This document shows, one piece after another, positions 49,944-59,642 of a stretch of DNA of 64,000 bases. The stretch covers positions 806,001 to 870,000 of the forward strand of contig NZ_CP042431.1 in the NCBI RefSeq assembly GCF_007970185.1. Reading direction: 5' to 3'. Source of the DNA: Pseudobacter ginsenosidimutans. GTDB taxonomy: Bacteria > Bacteroidota > Bacteroidia > Chitinophagales > Chitinophagaceae. The position numbers were made by a program, and so were the translations under genes. The notes below the pieces were generated by a model. The model was not told the origin of the DNA and searched no databases. It saw only the letters and a program-made list of their open reading frames with translations. Within the stretch, counting starts at the first letter, position 1. Every line of letters starts with the position of its first letter.

Positions 49944-52900
49944 TTATTTCTTTTCTGCTCTCAACATCTTGGTTGCCGCAACAGGTTTACCGTTAACCAC
50001 CAGGGTCACCATGTAAATGCCTGTTCCAAGCGAGCCTTCATTGGTATTGATACGAAGGGTATTCATTCCTGCCGGCATTTGACCGTAAGCACGTCTGTAA
50101 ACCAGTCTGCCGCTCATATCGTACATATCCACTCTCACCTGGTTGGAAGCCACTGCATTATTGAAATCGATGCTGATAAAGTCATTGAACGGATTCGGAT
50201 AAGCCTTGATGGCAATTTTATCCGCCAGCTGAACATTATCGGCCAAAGGTTGCAGTGCCGCCTTGTCCTCGGTTACAGCTCCTGCAGGCTGATCAGGATT
50301 TCCTGTCACAACCATATTGGGCACTGCTCCACCGATCACATCATCATATGCTTCCACTATCATACCTGAGTTGAAGCCCCATACGCCTTCCTGTGTGGTA
50401 GAGAAGTCTATGAACACTTCACCATTCGCATCAGGTTGAACATTGCCGATGTACACGAATTTGGTTTTGTTCAGCCATGAGTTGAGGTATACTGACCTTC
50501 CGTTGATGGTGTAGGTGGCAGTATAGTTGCCGTAGAACCAACCCTGGTCTCCCATGCTTCCGATGAATCCGAAGCGATAACGCTTGTTCTGGTTCAGGCC
50601 GCTCACCTTCAGAGTAGATACCTGTGTATTATCCAGCCAGTAGCAGCTTTGCAGTACTGCATCCGGTGCTATACCTGAGTTGTTGCCGGTATTGATACCT
50701 GCCACGTTCTCTCCGTTGAACGGATTAACGATAGAGATAGTCATTCCGCTCGGTTGTCCGCTCTGGTTCTTCAGGTTATTGAAGTCTGTTGGCAGGTTTG
50801 GCGTTTCGCCGGTATTATTCCATGGGAATCCTGCATTCGCCGTAGAGAAGTTGAAGTTCAGGTACACCAGTGATTGTGGTGTAACAGTCTTCGCACGATT
50901 ACTGAAATCAGTGAAGGTTGCTCCAACTTTGGCTCTTACGCGGAACCAGTATCTGGTGTTCGGATTCAGACCGGTAACCCTGCGGGTAGTTGTATTGGCC
51001 CCCAGTGATACTGAATTCAGGTTCATTGTGAACAGTGAATCGGTTGCGCGTTGCAGTTCAAATCCGTCTGCTACATTCTCGTTACTCAGCCTGTCTGACC
51101 AGCTGAGGTCAACAGTATTGCGGTCCACCGGTTCTGCATAGAGGTTAGTAGGTCCCATCGGAGCCAGTGCCGGTGAGTATTCTTCGATCTGGATACCATT
51201 CAGTACCATGTAAGCTGCAGATCCGATCTTGGACACCTGCACATCTATTGTGTTCTGAGCATTCGGTGTAAGACCATTGAGGTTAGCTGACTGATTGGTA
51301 TTGTTCCTTGCCTGCAATGTATCACTAACAGTGCCACCCACTACAACATACCTGTTGGTTGCATCTGAACCTTCGTTGATGCTGCCCACAAATACAAGGT
51401 TGTAACGTTTGGTCTGATCCAGGCCAGCGAACCTGATGGTCTTCGGACCTGAACCGGCATCGATGATACCGCTTGCCAGTACTGAATCAGGGAAGACTCC
51501 GGTATTGTTTCCGGTTCTGTGACCATTGCGGTTCACATCGCCCCATCCGTCTACTGTTGTAATACTGATGGTAGAAGCCACATTGTTCTCATCACGCAGG
51601 TTGGTCCTGTTGGATCCCGGGTTAGCCCATCCGTCCATATTCGTCCATGGAGCAGGAGCCGGTGTTGAAGATTGACCCAGGTTGATATAGAATGATCTTG
51701 TATTCTTATCAGCCACACCCACATTGATGGATTGAGTGGTTATGCCGCCCTTATCGTCTTCCGCACGGATAGTGATGGAAGAGAATCCGATATTATCGGC
51801 AGTGGGCGAAGCCACCAGACGGTAACTGTTAGCGCCCAGTTGTTGCAGGGCAATGAATCCTGGCTTGTTCAGTACAGACACCGTTACCACATCACCAGGA
51901 TTGTCCGTTACAGTGAAGTCTTCATTCACAGTAGCATCTGTCTTGGCGAAGATATCAGCCAGTCCTGCCAGCACAGGTTTGTTGTTGGCAGTAGCGATAT
52001 GAATGGTATCGCTGGTTGTGCCGTCGCCATGCTTGTTGGAACCAACTATATAATAATAGTAGTTATTGTATGGCTGTGTAGTGAGATCTGTGTATTCTGT
52101 TGCATCCACATTATTGGCGCCGGGGTTCAGCAGGGTGTAAGGACCAGCTTTGGCGCCTGCACGATATACCTTATAGTTCTGCTCATTGTAAGCTTTGTCT
52201 TCCCATGTGAGTTTCACACCGGTGTTGGCAATATCCTGGGCTGCGAGGTTGAGCGGCTTCACAGGAGTAGTACCATCGTCGAATGCAGCTTCTACAACCA
52301 GTGCGTTGAGGTAACCGCCGAGGTTGGTGGCAGCGTCTCCGATCATGGTGATGATAACTTCACCAGTTGGGCTCGGTTGTACCTGATAGATAGTATCGGT
52401 CACGTTCTGGTTGTTCCAGAATTTGATCTGTGCGGTCTCGTTACCGATCTTATAGGTAGTAGTGCTGTTCACTGTGAACTGACACCATGGGCATGTATTG
52501 CTTGCATAGAATACGAAGTTGTACTTCCTGTTATTGTCAAGGCCATATACACGCAGTCTGAGTGTATCATCGCCATCATTACCACCCCATCCGAGATAAT
52601 CGCGCATTACATTGTCCGGGAATACACCGGAATTGTTGCCGCTGTTGTAACCGTCGCCACCAGTCCTGTTGTTGCTATTGGCGTTCATGCGCTGGATACC
52701 AACGGTGGTTACTTCATTCTTGATATTGCGGAGACCGCTCACATTGAAGTTGCTGCTCTTTGCATCCACATCATTCCACAGTGCAACGTATCCGTTGTAG
52801 TTCATCATATTGATCTGGATCTTGTCGTTCGGATCCAGCTCATTCACCGTTACAGTGATGTCTTTGCTGCTCCATGCGCCATAGCTGTCGTCAGAGATCA

Positions 52901-55900
52901 ATGTGATATTGTATACGCCTGAAGCATTGTAGCTTGGCGCGAATGTGATGGAAGCGCGGCCGTTACCACTGTCTACCAGTGTGGCAAATGATGGCAGGTT
53001 GTTGGAATACCAAACGAGGTAGTCGTTACCATCATCATCATTGGATACCAGGTGGAGTTTCACCGGAGAAGCGCCTTCGTTCATGATCACATTGTTCACA
53101 GGGTTGATCACAGGCAGACTGTTGGAGTTCACCAGGATCGAGAAGGCGGTAGTATCAAATCCGTTGAAGCCGTCCGATACGATCACCTTAATAGTGTATG
53201 CACCCTGATCAGCCATAGACGGATTGAATACCATATTGGCTACACCATTGCTCAGGTTCTGGATCTGCGCAAAGTAAGGCAGCGGCTGGGCAGTGAATAC
53301 CAGCGGATCGCCATCGGTATCTGTAGCATTCAATGTTATGGTGCGCGAAGTACCATAAGTCATAGAGAAGTCCATCACGCCCTGGATCACGGGAACTGAG
53401 TTCACCGTAGTGGCGAAGGTATTGTTGCTGTAAGCAGAAGGAGAAACAACTCCTTTTGCACGTACCCTGTAATAATAGGTTACGTTGGCAAAGAGTGATG
53501 AGTCTGTATATGTTTTGGTAGCGCCTGCACCGCCATCAACATTCGCCACAAGGCGGAAGTTATTGGTGTTACCCAGTGAGCGCCACACTTCAAATCCTGT
53601 TTCATCTGAAGACTGATCATTCCAGGTAAGCTTCACATTGTTGCCAGGCAACAGTTGCGCTGCCAGTCCTGTTGGAGCAAGCGGCGCTGAAGGAGCCACC
53701 AGGGTAGTATCCCAGGAAGGACCATAAGAGCCATTCATGATGGATTGGATACCAGGTGCTGTTAATGCAGTATTGATCACGAAGATCTGGTCCATCTGAC
53801 CAACAAAATAATCACTGGAGGTTGCAGCACTGTTGAACACAGCATCAGAATTGTTGGTACCTGAATAACCCAGTCTTGAAGCGTTGTTTGCAGTACCTGA
53901 CACACTGGTGAAATTCAGGTTGGTGATGCTGCTCACTTCCACGCCATTCAGGAACAGGCGCAGTGTATTCTCTCTGTACACAACAGCCACATGGTTCCAG
54001 TTATTGGTACCAAGCCAGTTCGCATTGCTGGCGAAGTTGGCAAGTGATTGCGTTGTACGTGTTCCCGCGCTGCTGGCAACACCATATTGCAGGCTGGTTC
54101 CGTTGAAGCGGAGACCAAGACCATTGCTGGAGTTACCGAAGTCGAAGATCACACGGTTATTGTAACTGGCAGAAGTTGGCCTGATCCACATGGCAACAGT
54201 ACGCTGTGAATAACTGCCTTCGCTCGGGAATGCAGCGGAAGCACTGTTGTTCACAGTTGCATAGTTATTGGTGCCATTGAAGTTCAGTGAAGAACTGCCC
54301 TCTTTCTTATCGGTAGTGTTGTACGTAATGGTACCATTATAAGTGAGGTTGCGTGTTGAACCACCAGAAGCATTGTCGCCATTACCATTCACCAGCCAGT
54401 TGGCTTCAGTGTAGGTATTTGTATAGGCGGATTCACCACCGGCGCCAACAGCTCTTACCTTATAATAATATACAGTATTGGAAGTGAGGTTGGAATCAAT
54501 ATAGCTGGTTCCTGCAACAGTAGCAACAGGCACATAAGTTCCGTTGAGGGCGGGTGAACGAACCACTTCAAATCCGGTTTCGTTGTTGCTGTTGTCTGTC
54601 CAGTTCAGCTGCATCTTATTATGTGCAATGCCGGTTGCTTTCAGATTGGACGGAGCTGCAGGAGCAGTACCTGATACAGCATAGTTGCTGAAGTAAGCAG
54701 ACAGCGGAACGTTTTGTTCGCTGAGACCTGCGTTGTTCCTCCAGGTGAGGCTCAGCGCCTGACCTGAACCGGTATTGTGATAATATGCAATTGCGATAGG
54801 ATGCACGCCGGCAGCCAGGTAGATTGATCCTGTTTTAGCAGTTGCGCTGTGATTACCATCATGGTTGATCACTTCTGCAGTACCATAAGGACTACCTACG
54901 TAGAGGTTGGCGCCATCATTGGCGGTAAGACTGAAAGTATAGGTAGCAGATGTTGGTACCTTGATATAGCCCTCGAAAAGGATACCATAATTATCTGTTC
55001 TGTTTTGGATGCCTGAAATGTTCAATACGGTAGAACCATTGCTGATACCGGTTTTCACAATATTTGTGAAATTGAAATTAGGCAGGGATGTCCAGCCGGT
55101 TCCTTCAAAATATTTATAACTGAGACCATTAGCCGAGTAAGCTGTGGAAGCAGTTACCTGGTTGCTCGGAGCTGAAACGTTGCCTGCAGCATCGAGCGCT
55201 TTCACATAGATGGTATAGGTAACATTGCTGTCCAGGTTGCTCAGTGTAAACGATGTGCTGTTGGTAGTGTAAGATTTTGCACCATTGAGATAGATCTCAT
55301 ATTTTGTTACACCTACGTTATCCGAAGAAGCAGTCCATTTCAGGTATGCATAATTGGTAGCAGTGGCCTGTACGGTAAATGCAGAAGGAGCTGTTGGTGC
55401 GATGGCGTCCAGCTCTGTGGCTACACCCGCTTCATTGGAAACAACTGCTGCGCCAAATGCGCTCACAGCACGTACGATATAATAATAGGTTGTATTCGAA
55501 GTCAGTCCCTGATCCAGGTAAGAGAGCACATCCGGACCGGTAATGTGCAGAAGCGTATAAGGTCCGCCTTCTGTCTGGCTCCTGTAAATTTCATAGCCTG
55601 TTTCATTCTGGCCTGCATTAGGGTTCTCACTCCAGTCAAGCTGAATGCTTGTGAGTGAAGTAGCCACTGCAGTGAGGTTCTTGGCAGGGTCGGGTTTGGG
55701 ACTGCCGCCGGAAGCGATCACTTTGAAATTGGGAGAAGGCAATGTTCCGCAACCAAACTCTTCCACCACTTTCGCATAATAGGAACCGGAAGGCACGTTG
55801 ATAGTGCGGCTGGTGCCGATCTGCTGGTTATTGGAAGCATTGAACCACTGATAACCGAAGTAACCATCAGGTTGTTGAAGCGTGGTGGTATTGCTGCCAT

Positions 55901-57185
55901 CAGGAGCAGGCAGCACATTGCTCTTCAATCCGAGTATGCTGATGTTCGGAGTTTGCGTAACAGGTTTTGGAGCAATCACAGCAGGCTTGGGGCTCCACGC
56001 AGACCAGGGGCCTGTTGCAGTGCGTCTGAAACGAACGCGGTAAACACCAAAAGATTTTACTGTGATATTGTTTCCTTCATAAGAGATGATAGAAGAACCA
56101 TTAACAATAGTATTGGTATTGTTCTCACGTTTGGCAATCAGGTTGCCATCTTTTTCCCACTCATATGAAGCAAAGCCCGGCGTAATACCCAGTTTGGTAT
56201 TGATAGCCGAGTCCGGACAAAAATCGCTTCGCTGGAAGAACACCAGCGGATTGGCTTTATGCAGATCATTCATCCACGGAACGAAATCAGGTTCAGCCCA
56301 GTGTGGGTCCCATACGGAGTGACCGAGATTAGCGTAGCGGGTCCAGCGGATATCGCCACCGTTCAGTTTATTGATATTATATGAAGAAGTAGCGTAACCA
56401 ATATTTGGGTTGGTGTCTTTATCACCGGTTGCAAACCAAACCGGGATATGAATGAATTGTTGCCAGTTCTGGTTTCCGTTACCTGCTGCTGAAGGAGCAA
56501 CTTTTGCTACGCGCTGGGGATAAGCACAGGCAAAAGACCAGGTAGCGGCGCCACCGTTGGACAAACCGGTAGAAAGTAATCTGTCTACATCCACTCGAGC
56601 ATATTTCACCAGGGAGTCCACCACGCGGAGCACGAGGTCATAATAGTATGAGTAAGGAGCAGTACCCCAGTCGGACCAGCAGTTGGCTCCCGAATATACC
56701 TGGGGATAGATCAGGAAGCCATCGAACTTTCCGCTGTTCACTTTGTCGAGAAATGACTTACCGCCGTGTACCAGTTGTCTTTCGTTGTTATAAAGACCAC
56801 CGTTGGAATTACAGCCAGGCTCACCCGCACCGTGGAAGAACACCATCGCCGGATATTTCTTGGAGGCACTGTCCGGGTTGGTATAACTGGTAGGGAACTT
56901 CAAACGGAAACACATTTTAAGTCCGTTGGCTCCACCGACATTGATGAAGTATGCCTTGTATGCAGAAGCGTTGAAGCTTCCGCTTCCGGTGCTGACACCT
57001 GACGATGCCACGCTCACCCATTTCTGCAAACCTTCAATGTTGGGGTTAGGGTTGGTTGAGGTTCCCAATGCACTGCCCGAGTTCCAACGAACCTGGGCGT
57101 CATTCGGGTCAAATACATTCTGCGCATGTGCCACCGCAATGCATAACAATGTACTCATTGTGGAGAGAAGTAAAGCTTTCTTCAT
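49944..57185 (-). CDS. Giant T9SS-exported multidomain protein with N-terminal esterase-like domain
   Basis: A 2413-residue extracellular protein with signal peptide (MKKALLLSTMSTLLCIAVAHAQ). Approximate order: alpha/beta-hydrolase (residues 75-325) with nucleophile in STGLSNGGAATW near 206, probable Asp in ATGDKDTNP and His in YANLGHSVWDP; Ig-like segments (330-495); two FN3 (500-682); PA14-like (690-828); FN3 (845-930); LamG-like (940-1150); FN3; two cadherin/Ig-like domains (1262-1448). Then come three copies of a roughly 175-residue module (1452-1635, 1828-2002, 2102-2282) alternating with FN3/Ig domains, and a T9SS C-terminal domain (AYPNPFNDF, GTGIYMVTL). The likely role is surface-attached carbohydrate esterase or polymer binding (inference). 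It is upstream of the polysaccharide operon with its own terminator. Confidence 0.9.
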   Translation of the reverse strand: MKKALLLSTMSTLLCIAVAHAQNVFDPNDAQVRWNSGSALGTSTNPNPNIEGLQKWVSVASSGVSTGSGSFNASAYKAYFINVGGANGLKMCFRLKFPTSYTNPDSASKKYPAMVFFHGAGEPGCNSNGGLYNNERQLVHGGKSFLDKVNSGKFDGFLIYPQVYSGANCWSDWGTAPYSYYYDLVLRVVDSLVKYARVDVDRLLSTGLSNGGAATWSFACAYPQRVAKVAPSAAGNGNQNWQQFIHIPVWFATGDKDTNPNIGYATSSYNINKLNGGDIRWTRYANLGHSVWDPHWAEPDFVPWMNDLHKANPLVFFQRSDFCPDSAINTKLGITPGFASYEWEKDGNLIAKRENNTNTIVNGSSIISYEGNNITVKSFGVYRVRFRRTATGPWSAWSPKPAVIAPKPVTQTPNISILGLKSNVLPAPDGSNTTTLQQPDGYFGYQWFNASNNQQIGTSRTINVPSGSYYAKVVEEFGCGTLPSPNFKVIASGGSPKPDPAKNLTAVATSLTSIQLDWSENPNAGQNETGYEIYRSQTEGGPYTLLHITGPDVLSYLDQGLTSNTTYYYIVRAVSAFGAAVVSNEAGVATELDAIAPTAPSAFTVQATATNYAYLKWTASSDNVGVTKYEIYLNGAKSYTTNSTSFTLSNLDSNVTYTIYVKALDAAGNVSAPSNQVTASTAYSANGLSYKYFEGTGWTSLPNFNFTNIVKTGISNGSTVLNISGIQNRTDNYGILFEGYIKVPTSATYTFSLTANDGANLYVGSPYGTAEVINHDGNHSATAKTGSIYLAAGVHPIAIAYYHNTGSGQALSLTWRNNAGLSEQNVPLSAYFSNYAVSGTAPAAPSNLKATGIAHNKMQLNWTDNSNNETGFEVVRSPALNGTYVPVATVAGTSYIDSNLTSNTVYYYKVRAVGAGGESAYTNTYTEANWLVNGNGDNASGGSTRNLTYNGTITYNTTDKKEGSSSLNFNGTNNYATVNNSASAAFPSEGSYSQRTVAMWIRPTSASYNNRVIFDFGNSSNGLGLRFNGTSLQYGVASSAGTRTTQSLANFASNANWLGTNNWNHVAVVYRENTLRLFLNGVEVSSITNLNFTSVSGTANNASRLGYSGTNNSDAVFNSAATSSDYFVGQMDQIFVINTALTAPGIQSIMNGSYGPSWDTTLVAPSAPLAPTGLAAQLLPGNNVKLTWNDQSSDETGFEVWRSLGNTNNFRLVANVDGGAGATKTYTDSSLFANVTYYYRVRAKGVVSPSAYSNNTFATTVNSVPVIQGVMDFSMTYGTSRTITLNATDTDGDPLVFTAQPLPYFAQIQNLSNGVANMVFNPSMADQGAYTIKVIVSDGFNGFDTTAFSILVNSNSLPVINPVNNVIMNEGASPVKLHLVSNDDDGNDYLVWYSNNLPSFATLVDSGNGRASITFAPSYNASGVYNITLISDDSYGAWSSKDITVTVNELDPNDKIQINMMNYNGYVALWNDVDAKSSNFNVSGLRNIKNEVTTVGIQRMNANSNNRTGGDGYNSGNNSGVFPDNVMRDYLGWGGNDGDDTLRLRVYGLDNNRKYNFVFYASNTCPWCQFTVNSTTTYKIGNETAQIKFWNNQNVTDTIYQVQPSPTGEVIITMIGDAATNLGGYLNALVVEAAFDDGTTPVKPLNLAAQDIANTGVKLTWEDKAYNEQNYKVYRAGAKAGPYTLLNPGANNVDATEYTDLTTQPYNNYYYYIVGSNKHGDGTTSDTIHIATANNKPVLAGLADIFAKTDATVNEDFTVTDNPGDVVTVSVLNKPGFIALQQLGANSYRLVASPTADNIGFSSITIRAEDDKGGITTQSINVGVADKNTRSFYINLGQSSTPAPAPWTNMDGWANPGSNRTNLRDENNVASTISITTVDGWGDVNRNGHRTGNNTGVFPDSVLASGIIDAGSGPKTIRFAGLDQTKRYNLVFVGSINEGSDATNRYVVVGGTVSDTLQARNNTNQSANLNGLTPNAQNTIDVQVSKIGSAAYMVLNGIQIEEYSPALAPMGPTNLYAEPVDRNTVDLSWSDRLSNENVADGFELQRATDSLFTMNLNSVSLGANTTTRRVTGLNPNTRYWFRVRAKVGATFTDFSNRAKTVTPQSLVYLNFNFSTANAGFPWNNTGETPNLPTDFNNLKNQSGQPSGMTISIVNPFNGENVAGINTGNNSGIAPDAVLQSCYWLDNTQVSTLKVSGLNQNKRYRFGFIGSMGDQGWFYGNYTATYTINGRSVYLNSWLNKTKFVYIGNVQPDANGEVFIDFSTTQEGVWGFNSGMIVEAYDDVIGGAVPNMVVTGNPDQPAGAVTEDKAALQPLADNVQLADKIAIKAYPNPFNDFISIDFNNAVASNQVRVDMYDMSGRLVYRRAYGQMPAGMNTLRINTNEGSLGTGIYMVTLVVNGKPVAATKMLRAEKK

Positions 57186-57573
57186 AAAAAAGCAGTTAAG
57201 CGTTATTTGTAAACGTTAATCTAATTGCTGTAAAAGCGGTTTGACAATGAGGATATGTTTTCCGGGACTTCGTTAAGTTAAAGACTCAGAAAGGCATATT
57301 GGAGGAGATATTGTGGTGGTTTTCTCGCAGAATAATGAGGTAATCACAAGCAAGGTAATCCGAGGGATATCTGGAAGAGAGGCTTTCGTAGTAGGGTCAA
57401 AAATAATATAATTTTCTAAAGTGCGAAATTAATTAACATGCAAACCTCCGACAATAACCACTTCCGGGTATTTTTTTCAATTATGTCAAATAATTGCTTT
57501 TTTTGCAGAACAGATTCATCTCTAAGCATCCATTCTGTACCAATTCATATCATGTGAAGGGCTATTCTTAACT
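57186..57573. other. 388-nt divergent intergenic region
   Basis: This separates the giant gene from the GT2 gene. The clearest feature is an AT-rich palindrome (57478-57484 with 57490-57496, 5-base loop) followed by seven T residues (57498-57504), like a weak plus-strand terminator or operator about 75 nt before the GT2 start. I see no full-consensus promoter on either strand and no coding sequence. Confidence 0.45.
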
Positions 57574-58770
57574 ATGATCCTGACAATTATCAATTTTATT
57601 TTCTGGTTCAGCATTGCGCTTATTTTCTATAGCTATGTGGGCTACGGCATCCTGGTCTGGATACTGGTCCGCATAAAAAAACTGTGGAAAAAACCTGCTC
57701 CCCTGTTTACAGATGAGGACTCGCTGCCACATGTTGCACTGGTGGTGGCTGCTTACAATGAGCAGGATTTCATAGAGAGGAAAATCGCTAACTCGTTGGA
57801 GTTAGATTATCCGGAACATAAGCTGGAACTGGTTTTCATCACGGATGGCTCCAACGACCTAACGCCAGATATTATACGAAAATACAATAAGATACAGTTG
57901 TTGCATCAACCGGAACGGCGTGGAAAAGTGGCTGCTATGAACCGTGCAATCCACCAGGTGAAAGCTCCCATTGTTGTGTTCTGCGATGCCAATACCCTGC
58001 TTAATAAAGAATGCATCCGCAATATCGTGCGGCATTATGCTGACCCCAAAGTAGGTGGAGTAGCCGGGGAAAAACGCATCTGGCAAAATACCGCAGACGC
58101 TGCTGCTGCTGCAGGGGAAGGACTGTACTGGAAATATGAAGGTGTGTTGAAAAAGCTGGACTCCGACCTCTACACCACCGTTGGAGCGGCTGGCGAACTG
58201 TTCTCCGTACGTCGTGAACTGTTCGAATCCGCGCCTGAGGGCACCATCATCGAAGACTTTGTGCAATCGCTGAAACTCTGTGTGAACGGGTATGTGCTGC
58301 GATACGAGCCCGATGCCTACGCAGCTGAAGCTCCTTCTGCATCCATTAAGGAAGAGATGAAAAGAAAGGTAAGGATCTGCGCCGGTGCATTCCAGGCGAT
58401 GGTGCTGTTGAAAGACCTGTTCAATGTTTTCAAATATCCCGTAGTGTCTTTTCAATTCATTTCACACCGGATCCTGCGCTGGACGCTCTGTCCCATTGCC
58501 CTGATCACGTTGCTGATCAGTAATATTCTTATAGTTGTGATGGCACCTTCTCCATTTTTTACCCTGGTATTGATTTTGCAGGGGGCGTTCTACGTTACAG
58601 GAATCACGGGGTGGATATTCGCTTCAAGGAATATCAGATTGAAGGCTGTGTATGTTCCGTTCTATTTTCTTTTCATGAATATATCTGTGTTTATCGGGTT
58701 CAATCGTTTTATCCGCAATAAACAAACGGTATTGTGGGAAAAGGCCGCCAGGAGCCAATCCCACGCTTGA
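57574..58770 (+). CDS. Membrane-bound family 2 glycosyltransferase
   Basis: This 398-residue glycosyltransferase has an N-terminal membrane segment (about residues 2-28) and a GT-A catalytic domain (50-280): VALVVAAYNEQDFIERKI near 53, nucleotide-binding Asp in FITDGSND near 95, FCDANTLL near 133 and the catalytic acidic motif IIEDFVQSLKLC near 224. Three C-terminal membrane segments follow. Architecture resembles polysaccharide synthases such as hyaluronan- or chitin-type enzymes. It begins the plus-strand half of the surface-polysaccharide region. The sugar and product are unknown. Confidence 0.88.
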   Translation: MILTIINFIFWFSIALIFYSYVGYGILVWILVRIKKLWKKPAPLFTDEDSLPHVALVVAAYNEQDFIERKIANSLELDYPEHKLELVFITDGSNDLTPDIIRKYNKIQLLHQPERRGKVAAMNRAIHQVKAPIVVFCDANTLLNKECIRNIVRHYADPKVGGVAGEKRIWQNTADAAAAAGEGLYWKYEGVLKKLDSDLYTTVGAAGELFSVRRELFESAPEGTIIEDFVQSLKLCVNGYVLRYEPDAYAAEAPSASIKEEMKRKVRICAGAFQAMVLLKDLFNVFKYPVVSFQFISHRILRWTLCPIALITLLISNILIVVMAPSPFFTLVLILQGAFYVTGITGWIFASRNIRLKAVYVPFYFLFMNISVFIGFNRFIRNKQTVLWEKAARSQSHA

Positions 58771-58867
58771 TAATTATCAAATTCAATATACCACCAAAAG
58801 GGTATTTTTCATGTCAGGGTAAATATTGATTTTTGCTGGCGAATCGAAATATAATAATAGTTGATGC

Positions 58868-58897
58868 TTGGTTTATTGATTTTAGTTGTTACTTTTA
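58868..58897 (+). promoter_or_regulatory. Promoter upstream of the response regulator gene
   Basis: TTG (58868-58870) is followed after 19 bases by TACTTTTA (58890-58897), one base off the TAnnTTTG consensus. It would give an unusually long leader of about 290 nt before the ATG at 59194. Confidence 0.5.
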
Positions 58898-59151
58898 CCT
58901 CCGAAATGTAACCTCCCACCTGGTTCACTATCCTTTGGAGAGCAAGCTAATGAAGCTAATGCCAATTGAACGAAGCTTATACTCACTACCACGAATCCAT
59001 TGAAATTCCTCACAGCTGATCGTCCGATCGGTTAATCCACATACCATCCTTAAAGCCATACCTTTTGAAGTACGGCTCTGCGCCTGTTCAGATATAACAA
59101 CAGTAGTTTCCCAATACCTCTGTAAGCCGATTATCGTCCAAGCTTATGCCT

Positions 59152-59176
59152 TTTGAAAAATTGCGATTTTTTCAAA
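59152..59176 (+). other. AT-rich hairpin with T-run before the response regulator start
   Basis: Arms tttgaaaaat (59152-59161) and attttttcaaa (59166-59176) pair with one bulge around a tgcg loop, and a T-run follows at 59181-59186. It ends 17 nt before the ATG and could attenuate the message in the long leader. Confidence 0.4.
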
Positions 59177-59193
59177 CTTAATTTTTTCTGTTA

Positions 59194-59595
59194 ATGAAAA
59201 ATTTAATACTCGCAATTGACGACAGCAAGGCAATACGTTTTTTATTGCAAACTGTACTCGGAAAACATTACCAGGTTGTGACTGCACCAGACGGATGTTC
59301 TGCTATGTATTGGTTATCCAAAAGAAACCTTCCAGGCCTGATCATTCTCGACGCACAGCTTCCAGATATGCAAGATTGGGAAATGGTAGAACAATTATCC
59401 ACGAGTGGTATTTACAAAGACATTCCCATGATTGTGCTTTCATCGCTTGACAAAGAGAAAGTAAAAGCCCAGTGTGAACAATACGGAGTTTCCGCATATT
59501 TCACAAAGCCCTTTAATCCCGTTGACCTGATGGACGTAGCGAATCGATTGCTTAATGGCCAAAAGACCCCTGCACGCGTTGCGCATGCAGAATAA
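59194..59595 (+). CDS. Stand-alone response regulator receiver protein
   Basis: This 133-residue CheY-like receiver domain has no output domain. Conserved residues are present: acidic pair Asp9/Asp10, phospho-acceptor Asp53 (LIILDAQLPD), Ser83/Ser84 switch position and Lys105 (YFTKPF). It is therefore probably phosphorylated and signals by protein contact. It lies 47 nt upstream of the REC-like/sugar-transferase fusion gene, which suggests it regulates polysaccharide initiation or glycosyltransferase activity; no kinase gene is adjacent. Confidence 0.92.
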   Translation: MKNLILAIDDSKAIRFLLQTVLGKHYQVVTAPDGCSAMYWLSKRNLPGLIILDAQLPDMQDWEMVEQLSTSGIYKDIPMIVLSSLDKEKVKAQCEQYGVSAYFTKPFNPVDLMDVANRLLNGQKTPARVAHAE

Positions 59596-59642
59596 GTATT
59601 GAGTAAGAAAATCAGGAAAAACTTAACCTTCAACCTTACTTT

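Larger units (their letters stand above)
58771..59193. other. 423-nt intergenic region before the response regulator
   Basis: This contains a weak hairpin just after the GT2 gene (58788-58805, 5-bp arms, followed by four T), a promoter at 58868-58897, an interrupted 8-bp stem with one mismatch (agccatac/gtacggct) in the middle of the presumed leader, and a hairpin at the 3' end (59152-59176). No protein-like frame is supported. Confidence 0.5.

Noticed and set aside
51732-52922. A 396-codon open frame on the plus strand opposite the giant protein gene.
   Set aside because: It is antisense to the clearly coding 2413-residue gene; its translation is Cys/Ile/Val-rich without motifs, as expected from complementing repetitive domains.
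49944-57185. A DNA-level repeat array or CRISPR in the giant gene.
   Set aside because: The similarity is between diverged protein domains (FN3 and the three modules), not regular short DNA repeats with spacers.
57478-57504. The AT-rich palindrome plus T-run as a confident terminator.
   Set aside because: It stands before, not after, a plus-strand gene, and its 7-bp AT stem is weak; kept only as a comment in the region entry.
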